A DNA stretch of 64,000 bases, taken from the NCBI RefSeq assembly GCF_014650675.1, contig NZ_BMVK01000001.1, forward strand, positions 930,001 through 994,000, in the 5' to 3' direction. Below the pieces are notes generated by a model. The model worked only from the letters and a program-made list of their open reading frames with translations. It ran no database searches and was not told where the DNA came from. Of this stretch, positions 23,652-31,769 are shown piece after piece. Made by a program: the position numbers and the translations under genes. This stretch comes from Streptomyces anulatus. GTDB taxonomy: Bacteria > Actinomycetota > Actinomycetes > Streptomycetales > Streptomycetaceae. How positions within the stretch are numbered: the stretch's first letter is position 1; each line of letters begins with the position of its first letter.

Positions 23652-24766
23652 AGGTTCTCCCCCAGGGAGTTCACCGCGGCGGCGATCCGCTGCAGGTCGC
23701 CCTCGGTGAGCGAGGGGTGGACGGGCAGCGAGACGACCTCGGCGGCGGCCCGCTCGGTCTCGGGCAGGTCCCAGGTGCGGCCGGCCTTCTGGTCCGGCTC
23801 CCAGTAGGGCTTCAGCCGGTGGATCGGCGTCGGGTAGTAGACCGCGTTGCCGATGCCCGCCTCGGTGAGCTTCGCCATCGCGGCGTCCCGGTCGCCGCTG
23901 ATCCGCACGGTGTACTGGTGGTAGACGTGCCGGGCGCCCTCGGCCACCGGCGGCGTGGTGACGGCCGGGGCGGTGATGTGGGCGTCGAGGTACGCGGCGT
24001 TGGCGCGGCGCAGCTCGGTCCACGCCTCCACCTTGCCGAGCTGTACGCGGCCGACGGCGGCGGACACGTCGGTCATCCGCATGTTGGCGCCGACGATCTC
24101 GTTGGCGTACCGCTGCTCCATGCCCTGGTTGCGCAGCAGGCGCAGGGTGCGGGCCAGTTCGGCGTCGGCCGTGGTGACCATGCCGCCCTCGAGGGAGTGC
24201 ATGTTCTTGGTCGGGTAGAAGCTGAAGGTGCCGCCCGCGCCGAACGCGCCGACGGGGGTGCCGTTCAGCGCCGCGGCGTGGGCCTGGCAGGCGTCCTCGA
24301 CGACGGCGAGCTTGTGCTTGTCGGCGATGGGCATGAGCTTGTCCATCGCCGCGGGGTGGCCGTAGAGGTGCACCGGCATGATCGCGGCGGTGCGCGGCGT
24401 GATCGCGGCTTCGACCGCCGCCGGGTCGAGGCCGAAGCTGCCCGGCTCGATGTCGGCGAACACCACGTCGGCGCCGACGAGGCGGACCGCGTTCGCGGAG
24501 GCGGCGAAGGAGAAGGAGGGGACGATCACCTCGTCGCCCGGGCCGATGCCCAGGGCCAGCAGCAGCAGGTGAAGGGCCGAGGTCCCCGAGTTGACGGCGA
24601 CGCAGTGCCGGTCGTCGACCAGGCGGGAGAAGCCCTCTTCGAAGGCCGCGACTTCCGGTCCCTGCACGACGCGACCGCTGCGCAGCACGCGTACTGCGGC
24701 CTCGATCTCGTCTTCCCCGATGACTGGGCGGGCAGCAGGAATCGGCTGCTCGTTGATGCTCGTCAT
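23648..24766 (-). CDS. DegT/DnrJ/EryC1/StrS-type PLP aminotransferase (WbpE/WlbC-like)
   Basis: 372 aa. NSGTSALHLLLLALGIGPGD, EDACQAHAA and the PLP lysine in SFYPTKNMHSLEGG (about residue 185) are diagnostic of sugar aminotransferases. It would aminate the 3-keto intermediate made by the following gene product, with glutamate as donor. The ATG at 24766 has AAGGAGG seven bases upstream, the best site in the operon, and it is the first gene. A 334-base region with the rne terminator lies upstream. Confidence 0.88.
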   Translation of the reverse strand: MTSINEQPIPAARPVIGEDEIEAAVRVLRSGRVVQGPEVAAFEEGFSRLVDDRHCVAVNSGTSALHLLLLALGIGPGDEVIVPSFSFAASANAVRLVGADVVFADIEPGSFGLDPAAVEAAITPRTAAIMPVHLYGHPAAMDKLMPIADKHKLAVVEDACQAHAAALNGTPVGAFGAGGTFSFYPTKNMHSLEGGMVTTADAELARTLRLLRNQGMEQRYANEIVGANMRMTDVSAAVGRVQLGKVEAWTELRRANAAYLDAHITAPAVTTPPVAEGARHVYHQYTVRISGDRDAAMAKLTEAGIGNAVYYPTPIHRLKPYWEPDQKAGRTWDLPETERAAAEVVSLPVHPSLTEGDLQRIAAAVNSLGENL

Positions 24767-25100
24767 GAACGTCCTCCTTGAACACCGCAAGAGCTCGTAA
24801 CCAGGCAGAGCTCCGAGGTGCGGGACGTCTTACCGAGGTCGCGCGTAACCCCACCGGCGCGATGCCGACGCCCTGCCGAGGAATCCGGCCCGGTCGTTAT
24901 CTTCGCCGGGCCTTGTCACCAACCGTAGTTTCGTGAAGAACGCTCACACGCATGGCAACCGTCGTCACATTATCAGGGATTTCTTGACCCATTTCGGGCT
25001 CGTTAACCGGCCCCTGCATCAGTTCTGAAACAAAGCAGGTGTCCCGCCCCGATGCGCTCGGAGCGGGACACCTGAAGATGAACAACCGGTTACGGATTCA
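24767..25100. other. Intergenic region upstream of the diaminouronic-acid operon
   Basis: No gene is supported. It contains the rne terminator at 25036-25074 and a lower-GC patch at about 24900-25030 that should hold the promoter for the minus-strand operon. I found no convincing -35/-10 pair with normal spacing. Confidence 0.5.
25036..25074 (-). terminator. Terminator hairpin downstream of rne
   Basis: caggtgtcccgc / gcgggacacctg, 12 bp perfect, 27 bases past the rne stop. Confidence 0.75.
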
Positions 25101-28100
25101 TCAGCCGGCCGACGACTCGCCTTCCACGGAAGGCGCGGAAGCCGTTACGGTCGGCGACGACTGCTCAGCGGCGACGGTCTTCTTCGTCGTCTTCTTCGCT
25201 GCCGTCTTGGCCGTCGTCTTCTTGGCGGCGGTCTTCTTCGCGACGGTCTTCTTGGCGGCCGTCTTCTTGGCCGGGGCCTTCTTTGCCGCGGCCTTGCGAG
25301 CCGTCTTCTTCGCCGGCGTCGGCTCCGCGGATTCGGATTCCGACGTTCCGGATTCCGCTGCTCCCTCGGCGCCCTGTCCGTCGGATTCCGGGGCCTTCGC
25401 CTCGGGCGCCGAAGCGATCACGACGACCTCCGCGTCGTCCGACCCGGTGGGCGAGCCCGCCGGAGCGGTGACCTTGCGGGTCACCCGGCGCCGGGCACGC
25501 GGCGGGGCGGCCACGGGGGCCTCGGCCTCGGGGGCCTTCTCCTCCGCAACCTCGGGGGCCGGCGTCTCGACGGCGGGCGCCTCGACGACCGGGTCCTCGA
25601 CCGCGACCGGGTCCGCGACGGGCTCGGCCGGCCGGACCGGCTCAGCGGCCTCGGCCTGCTTCGGCGAACCCGCCGGGGCGGTCGCCTTACGGGTGGCCCG
25701 ACGGCGCGGACGCCCCTGGGGCGCGGCCTCGACCGGAGCCTCGGGGGCCTCGACGGCCTCCGCGACGGGGGGCTCGGCGACCGGGGTCTCGGCGGGCGTG
25801 TCGAGGACCGGCTCGGGCCGGGTCTCGGCGACGGGGGCCTCGACGACCGGGGCGGGCGCCTCGGCCCTCGGGGTGCCGGCCGGGGCCGACGCCTTGCGGG
25901 AGGCCCGGCGACGGCCACGGCGCGAGGCGGCCGCCTCGGCCTCGGCGGGGCTGCCGTAGAACTCCTCGTCGGCTGCGACCTCGGGCTCCACGGCCACCGG
26001 GGCGGCGACCTCCGCGGCCAACTCGGCCTCGGTCTCGGCGGGTTCGGCCGCGTGCTCGTCGTGACCGTGCTCGTGGTCGTGACCGTGCTCGTGGTCCTGG
26101 CCCGCGCCGCCGCGGCCGCGCTTCTTGGACTTCTTGCCGCCGCCACCGCCGCCGACGGACGTCGGCTGCTCCATGTGGACGATGACGCCGCGTCCGTTGC
26201 AGTGGACACAGGTCTCGGAGAAGGACTCCAGCAGACCCTGGCCCACCCGCTTGCGGGTCATCTGGACCAGGCCCAGCGAGGTGACCTCGGCGACCTGGTG
26301 CTTGGTGCGGTCGCGGCCCAGGCACTCCAGGAGCCGCCGCAGCACCAGGTCCCGGTTGGACTCCAGCACCATGTCGATGAAGTCGACGACGACGATGCCG
26401 CCGAGGTCGCGCAGCCGCAGCTGGCGCACGATCTCCTCGGCCGCCTCCAGGTTGTTCCTGGTGACGGTCTCCTCCAGGTTGCCGCCCTGGCCGGTGAACT
26501 TGCCGGTGTTGACGTCGACGACGATCATCGCCTCGGTCTTGTCGATCACCAGCGAACCGCCGCTGGGCAGGTAGACCTTGCGGTCCAGCGCCTTCATCAG
26601 CTGCTCGTCGATGCGGTACGTCGCGAAGACGTCGACCTCGGAGGTCCAGCGCGACAGCCGCTCCGTCAGGTCGGGCGCGACGTGCGAGACGTAACCGTGG
26701 ATGGTCTCCCACGCCTCGTCGCCGCTGACGATGACCTTGGAGAAGTCCTCGTTGAAGATGTCGCGGACGACCCGGACGGTCATGTCCGGCTCGCCGTAGA
26801 GCAGCGTCGGCGCGTTGGAGCCGCTGGTGCCCTTCGCCTTCTTCTGGATGTCCTCCCACTGCCCCTGGAGCCGCTCGACGTCACGGCGCAGCTCGTCCTC
26901 GCTCGCGCCCTCGGCTGCGGTGCGCACGATGACGCCCGCGTCCTCGGGGACGATCTTCTTGAGGATGGTCTTGAGGCGGGAGCGCTCGGTGTCGGGCAGC
27001 TTGCGGCTGATCCCGGTCATCGAACCCTCGGGCACGTAGACGAGGTAGCGGCCGGGCAGCGAGACCTGGCTCGTCAGACGCGCGCCCTTGTGGCCGATCG
27101 GGTCCTTGGTCACCTGGACCAGGACCGACTGGCCGGACTTGAGCGCGGTCTCGATGCGGCGCGGCCCGTGGGCCATGCCGAGCGCCTCGAAGTTGACCTC
27201 ACCGGCGTACAGGACGGCGTTGCGGCCCTTGCCGATGTCGACGAAGGCGGCCTCCATGGACGGCAGCACGTTCTGGACCTTGCCCAGGTAGACGTTGCCG
27301 ACGTAGCTGGTGGCCTGCTCCTTGTTGACGTAGTGCTCGACGAGCACGTTGTCCTCGAGGACGCCGATCTGGGTGCGCTCGCCGCTCTGACGAACGACCA
27401 TCACCCGCTCGACGGCCTCGCGGCGGGCGAGGAACTCCGCCTCGGTGATGATCGGAACCCGGCGGCGGCCCTGCTCGCGGCCCTCGCGGCGGCGCTGTTT
27501 CTTGGCCTCCATACGGGTCGAGCCCTTGATGGACTGGACCTCGTCGAAGCCGGTGCCCGGCTCGCGCTCCTCCTTCTTGCGGGGCTCGCGGACCTTGACG
27601 ACCGTACGCTCCGGGTCGTCGGCGGTGCCGTGGTCGGCCTCGGCGGCGGCGTCACCGCTGCGGCGACGGCGACGGCGACGACGGCGGCTGCTGCTCGACC
27701 CGGAGGCCGAGGAGTCGTCGTCCTCGTCGCTCTCGTCGGCGTCCCGACCCCGGCCCTGCTCGTCCTCGGAGCGGGACTCCTCGGCACGGGACGGCGCGGG
27801 CGCGTCGTCGACGTGCTGCTCGTCGTCCGTGTCGTTGGCCTCGCCACGGCGGCGGCGACGGCCGCCACGACGGCGACGGCGCGAGGGGCGGTCGCCGTAC
27901 TCGTCGGTGTCCTCGCCCTCGTGCTCGTCCGCCTCGTGCTCGGCCTCGGGGGCCTCCTCGGCGGGCTGCTCGACGGGGGCCGCCACGGGAGCGGCGGGCT
28001 CGGCGGCCTGCTCGGTCCCGTCGGCCTCGCCACGACGGCGGCGACGGCGGCGCGAGCCGCCCTGCGGCGCGGCCTCGGCGGGCGGAGCGCTCTGCTCGAC

Positions 28101-29360
28101 CTCGGCGGTCTGCTGCTCCTCGACCTCGTCGGCCTCGTCGTGCGAGGAGGAACCGGCCGCGGCAGCGGCGGCGGCCGCGGTCTCGGGGGTCTGGAACATC
28201 GGCTCGGCGAAGACCGGGGCCTGGAAGACGGCGACGGCGGGGCGCGTCGCGCGCCGGCCCTTGCGGGTCGGCTCGTCGGTCTTCGCGGTGAACTCGGGGC
28301 GACCGGCGGCGGCGGTGGCCCGGCGGCGCTGGCGTCCGCGCGGGGCGGCCTCCTCGACCTCCTCCACCTCGGCGGCGAGCTCCTCGGCGACGGCGGCGGG
28401 CAGGCTCTCGCCGGCCTCGACGGGCTCCGCGGGGGTCTCGACGGCCGGCTGCGGCGAACCGGCGGGCGCGGACGCCTTACGGGACGCGCGGCGGCGGGTG
28501 CGCGGGGCCGGGGTCTCCTCCACGGCCTCCGCCTCGGCCGCGGGGGCCTCGGCGGCGGCGGGGGCCGGCTCGGTCACCGTCTCGGCGACCGGCGCGGTGG
28601 CACCCGGCGTACCGGCCGGGGCCGAGGCACGGCGGCGGGTGCGGCCGCGAGGGGCCTGTGCGGGCTCCTCGGCGACGGCAGCGGCGGGCTCGGCGGCCTC
28701 GACCACGGCGGCGGGCTCGGCGGCGACAGCCGGCTCGACCACGACGGCGGCCTCCGCGGCCACCGGGGCGCCCGCGGGGGCGGTGGCCTTGCGGGAGGCG
28801 CGACGGCGACGGGGCGCCGGGGGCTCCTCGACGATCTCCACGGCGGCCACGGCCTCTTCCTCGGGGTCGACGGCCTCGGGGTCGAGGTCGGCGACGGGCT
28901 CGGCCGGGGTCTCGACGGCCGGGGCGGGGGCTTCGGCGGCCTCCGGTGCACCGGCCGGGGCGGTCGCCTTGCGGACCGCGCGGCGGCGGGTGCGCGGCGC
29001 GGGTGCGGCGGGCTCCTCCTCGGCGGCGGGCTCGGGGGCCTCGGCGACCGGGGCGGGCTCGGCGTTCTCCACCGGCTCCGGGGCTCCGGCGGGCGCGGTG
29101 GCCTTACGCACGGCGCGACGGCGCGTGCGGGCGGGCGGAGCGGTCTCGGCGGCCGTTTCCCCGGGCGTGTCGTCCGGGGCGGGGGCGGCGGACCCGTCGG
29201 CCGGTATGGCCGGCGTGACGTCCTCGGCGGGGGCCACGGCAGCGCCGGGCGGGCCCGCCGGGCGGGAAGCGGCGCGGCGCCTGCGGCGCGGCGGCAGCTT
29301 GTCCCCGGGGGTGTTCTCTTCGTTGTTCCCGGTCGTGCCGGGTTCGTTCGGCTGAGGCAT
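25101..29360 (-). CDS. rne: Ribonuclease E/G with long repeated extensions
   Basis: 1,419 aa. The catalytic core occupies about 620-1070: S1 RNA-binding domain (GNVYLGKVQNVLPSMEAAFVD), DNase I-like site VVDVNTGKFTGQGG near 945 and VVVDFIDM, and the zinc-link CVHCNGRG near 1052. It performs 5'-end-sensed endonucleolytic mRNA decay and rRNA/tRNA maturation. The core is flanked on both sides by low-complexity Ala/Pro/Glu arms. These carry about eleven Arg-rich units (typical form RRRASRKATAPAGSP) and a C-terminal Lys/Ala tail of AAKKT repeats. As in other actinobacteria, the core is central rather than N-terminal. The ATG at 29360 has GGGAG ten bases upstream. rne is usually next to rplU; here 18 kb separates them. 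Confidence 0.96.
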   Translation of the reverse strand: MPQPNEPGTTGNNEENTPGDKLPPRRRRRAASRPAGPPGAAVAPAEDVTPAIPADGSAAPAPDDTPGETAAETAPPARTRRRAVRKATAPAGAPEPVENAEPAPVAEAPEPAAEEEPAAPAPRTRRRAVRKATAPAGAPEAAEAPAPAVETPAEPVADLDPEAVDPEEEAVAAVEIVEEPPAPRRRRASRKATAPAGAPVAAEAAVVVEPAVAAEPAAVVEAAEPAAAVAEEPAQAPRGRTRRRASAPAGTPGATAPVAETVTEPAPAAAEAPAAEAEAVEETPAPRTRRRASRKASAPAGSPQPAVETPAEPVEAGESLPAAVAEELAAEVEEVEEAAPRGRQRRRATAAAGRPEFTAKTDEPTRKGRRATRPAVAVFQAPVFAEPMFQTPETAAAAAAAAGSSSHDEADEVEEQQTAEVEQSAPPAEAAPQGGSRRRRRRRGEADGTEQAAEPAAPVAAPVEQPAEEAPEAEHEADEHEGEDTDEYGDRPSRRRRRGGRRRRRGEANDTDDEQHVDDAPAPSRAEESRSEDEQGRGRDADESDEDDDSSASGSSSSRRRRRRRRRSGDAAAEADHGTADDPERTVVKVREPRKKEEREPGTGFDEVQSIKGSTRMEAKKQRRREGREQGRRRVPIITEAEFLARREAVERVMVVRQSGERTQIGVLEDNVLVEHYVNKEQATSYVGNVYLGKVQNVLPSMEAAFVDIGKGRNAVLYAGEVNFEALGMAHGPRRIETALKSGQSVLVQVTKDPIGHKGARLTSQVSLPGRYLVYVPEGSMTGISRKLPDTERSRLKTILKKIVPEDAGVIVRTAAEGASEDELRRDVERLQGQWEDIQKKAKGTSGSNAPTLLYGEPDMTVRVVRDIFNEDFSKVIVSGDEAWETIHGYVSHVAPDLTERLSRWTSEVDVFATYRIDEQLMKALDRKVYLPSGGSLVIDKTEAMIVVDVNTGKFTGQGGNLEETVTRNNLEAAEEIVRQLRLRDLGGIVVVDFIDMVLESNRDLVLRRLLECLGRDRTKHQVAEVTSLGLVQMTRKRVGQGLLESFSETCVHCNGRGVIVHMEQPTSVGGGGGGKKSKKRGRGGAGQDHEHGHDHEHGHDEHAAEPAETEAELAAEVAAPVAVEPEVAADEEFYGSPAEAEAAASRRGRRRASRKASAPAGTPRAEAPAPVVEAPVAETRPEPVLDTPAETPVAEPPVAEAVEAPEAPVEAAPQGRPRRRATRKATAPAGSPKQAEAAEPVRPAEPVADPVAVEDPVVEAPAVETPAPEVAEEKAPEAEAPVAAPPRARRRVTRKVTAPAGSPTGSDDAEVVVIASAPEAKAPESDGQGAEGAAESGTSESESAEPTPAKKTARKAAAKKAPAKKTAAKKTVAKKTAAKKTTAKTAAKKTTKKTVAAEQSSPTVTASAPSVEGESSAG

Positions 29361-29588
29361 GCGGGCGGTTCTCCCGTCGTGCTCCCGGGCGCCGCGTCTG
29401 ATTCCGGTCCGGCACGGTCCGCAGTGGTGCGATACCGCCGTCCGGGGCGCGGGCGCCGCACGGGAGCTGATGTCTGGCTCGCCGGTTCCGTATGCGGTGT
29501 GCGTACGGCCTGGCGAAAGTCTTGTGGGTCAGTGCGCGGCCCGACCCAGGTGGCTCCCGAGTCGGAGGGCTGCGCTACAACGACCGCC

Positions 29589-30362
29589 TTACGCGGAACC
29601 TGCACCTTCCGGCGCCGTCGCGACGGCTGCCCCGGCGACCGCGGAATGTGCGGTCGGGGCGGCCTCGCGGTCGGGCGCGAGCGGGTCGGTCACCGTGCCG
29701 GACTCCTCGTCGAAGAGCCCCTGCGCCAGCCTCGTCACCGCGGCGGGGACGGGCGGCGCCAGGTCGGCCACAGCTCGGAGACCGGACAGGACGTCGTCGG
29801 GTCGCACGGCAGGTGTCACGTGCCGAACAACCAGGCGCAGTATCGCACAGGGCCGCTCGCCCGGCCTATCGGCGACGACCCGCAGGTCGGCGACCGCGGC
29901 ACGGGCGTCGAACGTCCGGATGCCGTTCTTCGCCTTGCGCTGGACCTCTACGGCCTCGGCGTCGTTGAAGGCGGCCACGGCGGTGCGGACGTCCTCGGGG
30001 TCGACGCCGTCCAGGCGCATCTCCCAGACCGATGCGGTGAGCCGCTCGGCCAGGCCCGAGGTACGGGCCTCCACGGCGTCGATGATGTCGAGGCCGTCCG
30101 GCATCGACGCGTCGAGCAGTCCGCGCAGGACCTCGGGGTCCCGCGCCTCGGTGAGGGCGATCTCCAGGAACTCCGCCTCACTGCCCGTGCCGGTGGGTGC
30201 GGCATTGGCGTAGGAGACCTTGGGGTGGGGGGTGAAGCCCGCCGAGTACGCCATCGGCACCTCGGAGCGGCGCAGTGCCCGCTCGAAGGCCCGCTGGAAG
30301 TCTCGGTGGCTGGTGAACCGGAGGCGGCCGCGCTTGGTGTAGCGCAGGCGGATGCGCTGCAC
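29589..30362 (-). CDS. TIGR03936 family radical SAM-associated protein (DUF2344)
   Basis: 257 aa. The family N-terminus VQRIRLRYTKRGRLRFTSHRDFQRAFERALRR and MAYSAGFTPHPKVSYANAAPTG is intact. The biochemical role is unknown. It normally accompanies the TIGR03960 B12-binding radical SAM protein, encoded here at 31770-33698, and lies just upstream of rne. The GTG at 30362 fits the family start but has no clear ribosome-binding site; the ORF remains open to 30488 with low-complexity residues. The C-terminal 40 residues are Ala/Pro-rich. Confidence 0.88.
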   Translation of the reverse strand: MQRIRLRYTKRGRLRFTSHRDFQRAFERALRRSEVPMAYSAGFTPHPKVSYANAAPTGTGSEAEFLEIALTEARDPEVLRGLLDASMPDGLDIIDAVEARTSGLAERLTASVWEMRLDGVDPEDVRTAVAAFNDAEAVEVQRKAKNGIRTFDARAAVADLRVVADRPGERPCAILRLVVRHVTPAVRPDDVLSGLRAVADLAPPVPAAVTRLAQGLFDEESGTVTDPLAPDREAAPTAHSAVAGAAVATAPEGAGSA

Positions 30363-30484
30363 TGCCGGTGCGGGCGGCGGGCCTTCGGGCTGTCGCTTGC
30401 CCAGTGGTTCTTCTCCTCGGTGCGGGGCGGGCGCGGTGGCGCGCCGCCCACAAAATTCGGGTGGCCCCCGGGTGCCGCTCCGGC

Positions 30485-31687
30485 TCACCCCTGCTTGACG
30501 AATTTCTCGCCGAGCGGAGAGGTCTCGGACGCCTGCGCCGCGCTGGGGACAGTCGTTGTACTACCCAGAGTACGCGCAGGGATCCCCTGCGGTTCCCGGG
30601 ACCGTGCGCCGTCCGTGGAGCCGACCAGCGCCCGCCAGGCGTCGCGGCGCGCCTGGCGCACGGTTTCCCGGGCGGACGCGAGGGCCGCGCGGGCGGCCCG
30701 GCCCGTCTCGGCGGCGGCGCGGCGGGCCGGGGCCCACACGGAGTCGCGCACGAAGTGGCCGATGGGCGTGCACACGGTGCGGTACGCCCAGGAGACGGGC
30801 GCGACGATCAAGTACCGGGCGATCGTGGCGAGGGCCCGGCCGACGGCCCGGGAGACGTACCTGGTGACGCGCCAGGCGACCTCGAACGCGGCGGCGATCT
30901 CCCGGCCGATCGGGGCGAGGATCCGGCGGTACGTCCAGGAGACGGGGGCGACGAGCAGTGTCATGACCAGCCAGGCGAGGGCGATGCCCAGCCCGCGTCC
31001 GGTGGCCGCGATCCCCCGCCAGACCTGGCCCAGCACCCAGGCCGTACCCTGCCACAGCCTGCCCAGGACCCAGGCCGTGCCGAGGCCGAGAGGGGTGAGG
31101 ACGGCCCCGTACAGCCACACCACCGGGACGATCAGGCCGTAGCGCACCGCCGGGACGATCACATAGCGCCACAGAGCCGCGACCGGCAGGACGAGCAGGG
31201 TGGTGAGCAGCCAGGTCAGGCCGGTTCCGAGACCTCGTGCCGCCGGGGCCAGCAGGGCGGTGCCGATCCATCGCAGGCCGTGGCCCAGCGGGGTGAGGAC
31301 GGTCCCGTACAGCCATACCGCCGGCGCGGCGATCCCGTAGCGGGCGACGGGGACGACCACGTACCGCCACAGGCCGATCCAGGGCCAGAGGAGAAGAGCG
31401 ACGGCCAGCCAGGAGGCGGCCTTGCCCAGCGGGGTGAGGACCCAGGTGTACAGCCAGGTCAGCGGGGTCAGTACGAGGGTGTCGAGGAGCCGTGCCAGGG
31501 CACGGCCCAGCGGGCGCAGCAGGACACGGTCGGCGGCGCGCCAGAGGGCGGTGAGCGCGTCCCAGACCATGCGGACGGGAAGGACGAGCACCACGACCAC
31601 GATGCGCACCGGGATCCTGATCAGCGTGGTCAGAATGCCTTCGCCGGGCTCGTATCCCTGTGGGGCCTGGTGCTTGCCGTAGTCCAT
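30485..31687 (-). CDS. Internally repeated multi-pass membrane protein of unknown function
   Basis: 400 aa. Five copies of a W-x-Y-x-x-x-L-T-P-L-G motif occur at about 78-88, 125-135, 191-201, 251-261 and 300-310 (for example WLYGTVLTPLG, WLYGAVLTPLG, WAYRTVCTPIG). LWRYVxVPxxRYG segments lie between copies 1-2 and 2-3. Hydrophobic stretches make the first 310 residues membrane-embedded; the last 80 residues are basic, then polar. The ATG at 31687 lacks a good ribosome-binding site. It sits between the two halves of the TIGR03960/TIGR03936 pair. I do not recognise a family function. Confidence 0.8.
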   Translation of the reverse strand: MDYGKHQAPQGYEPGEGILTTLIRIPVRIVVVVLVLPVRMVWDALTALWRAADRVLLRPLGRALARLLDTLVLTPLTWLYTWVLTPLGKAASWLAVALLLWPWIGLWRYVVVPVARYGIAAPAVWLYGTVLTPLGHGLRWIGTALLAPAARGLGTGLTWLLTTLLVLPVAALWRYVIVPAVRYGLIVPVVWLYGAVLTPLGLGTAWVLGRLWQGTAWVLGQVWRGIAATGRGLGIALAWLVMTLLVAPVSWTYRRILAPIGREIAAAFEVAWRVTRYVSRAVGRALATIARYLIVAPVSWAYRTVCTPIGHFVRDSVWAPARRAAAETGRAARAALASARETVRQARRDAWRALVGSTDGARSREPQGIPARTLGSTTTVPSAAQASETSPLGEKFVKQG

Positions 31688-31700
31688 GCCGTCAAGGACG

Positions 31701-31738
31701 CGTCAGGCCCGGTCCGGGGTTGCCGGCCGGGCCTGACG
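31701..31738 (-). terminator. Terminator after the radical SAM gene
   Basis: cgtcaggcccgg / ccgggcctgacg, 12 bp perfect, between the stop at 31770 and the ATG at 31687. It makes the membrane protein gene the start of a new unit. Confidence 0.65.
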
Positions 31739-31769
31739 TCACCGTGTTGTCACACGGACCGTGCGTGGA

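Noticed and set aside
26052..31142. 1,696-codon plus-strand ORF
   Set aside because: It is antisense to rne, the DUF2344 gene and the repeated membrane protein. Its low-complexity Gly/Leu/Arg composition is what G+C-rich codon-position bias produces on the opposite strand, and it has no domain.
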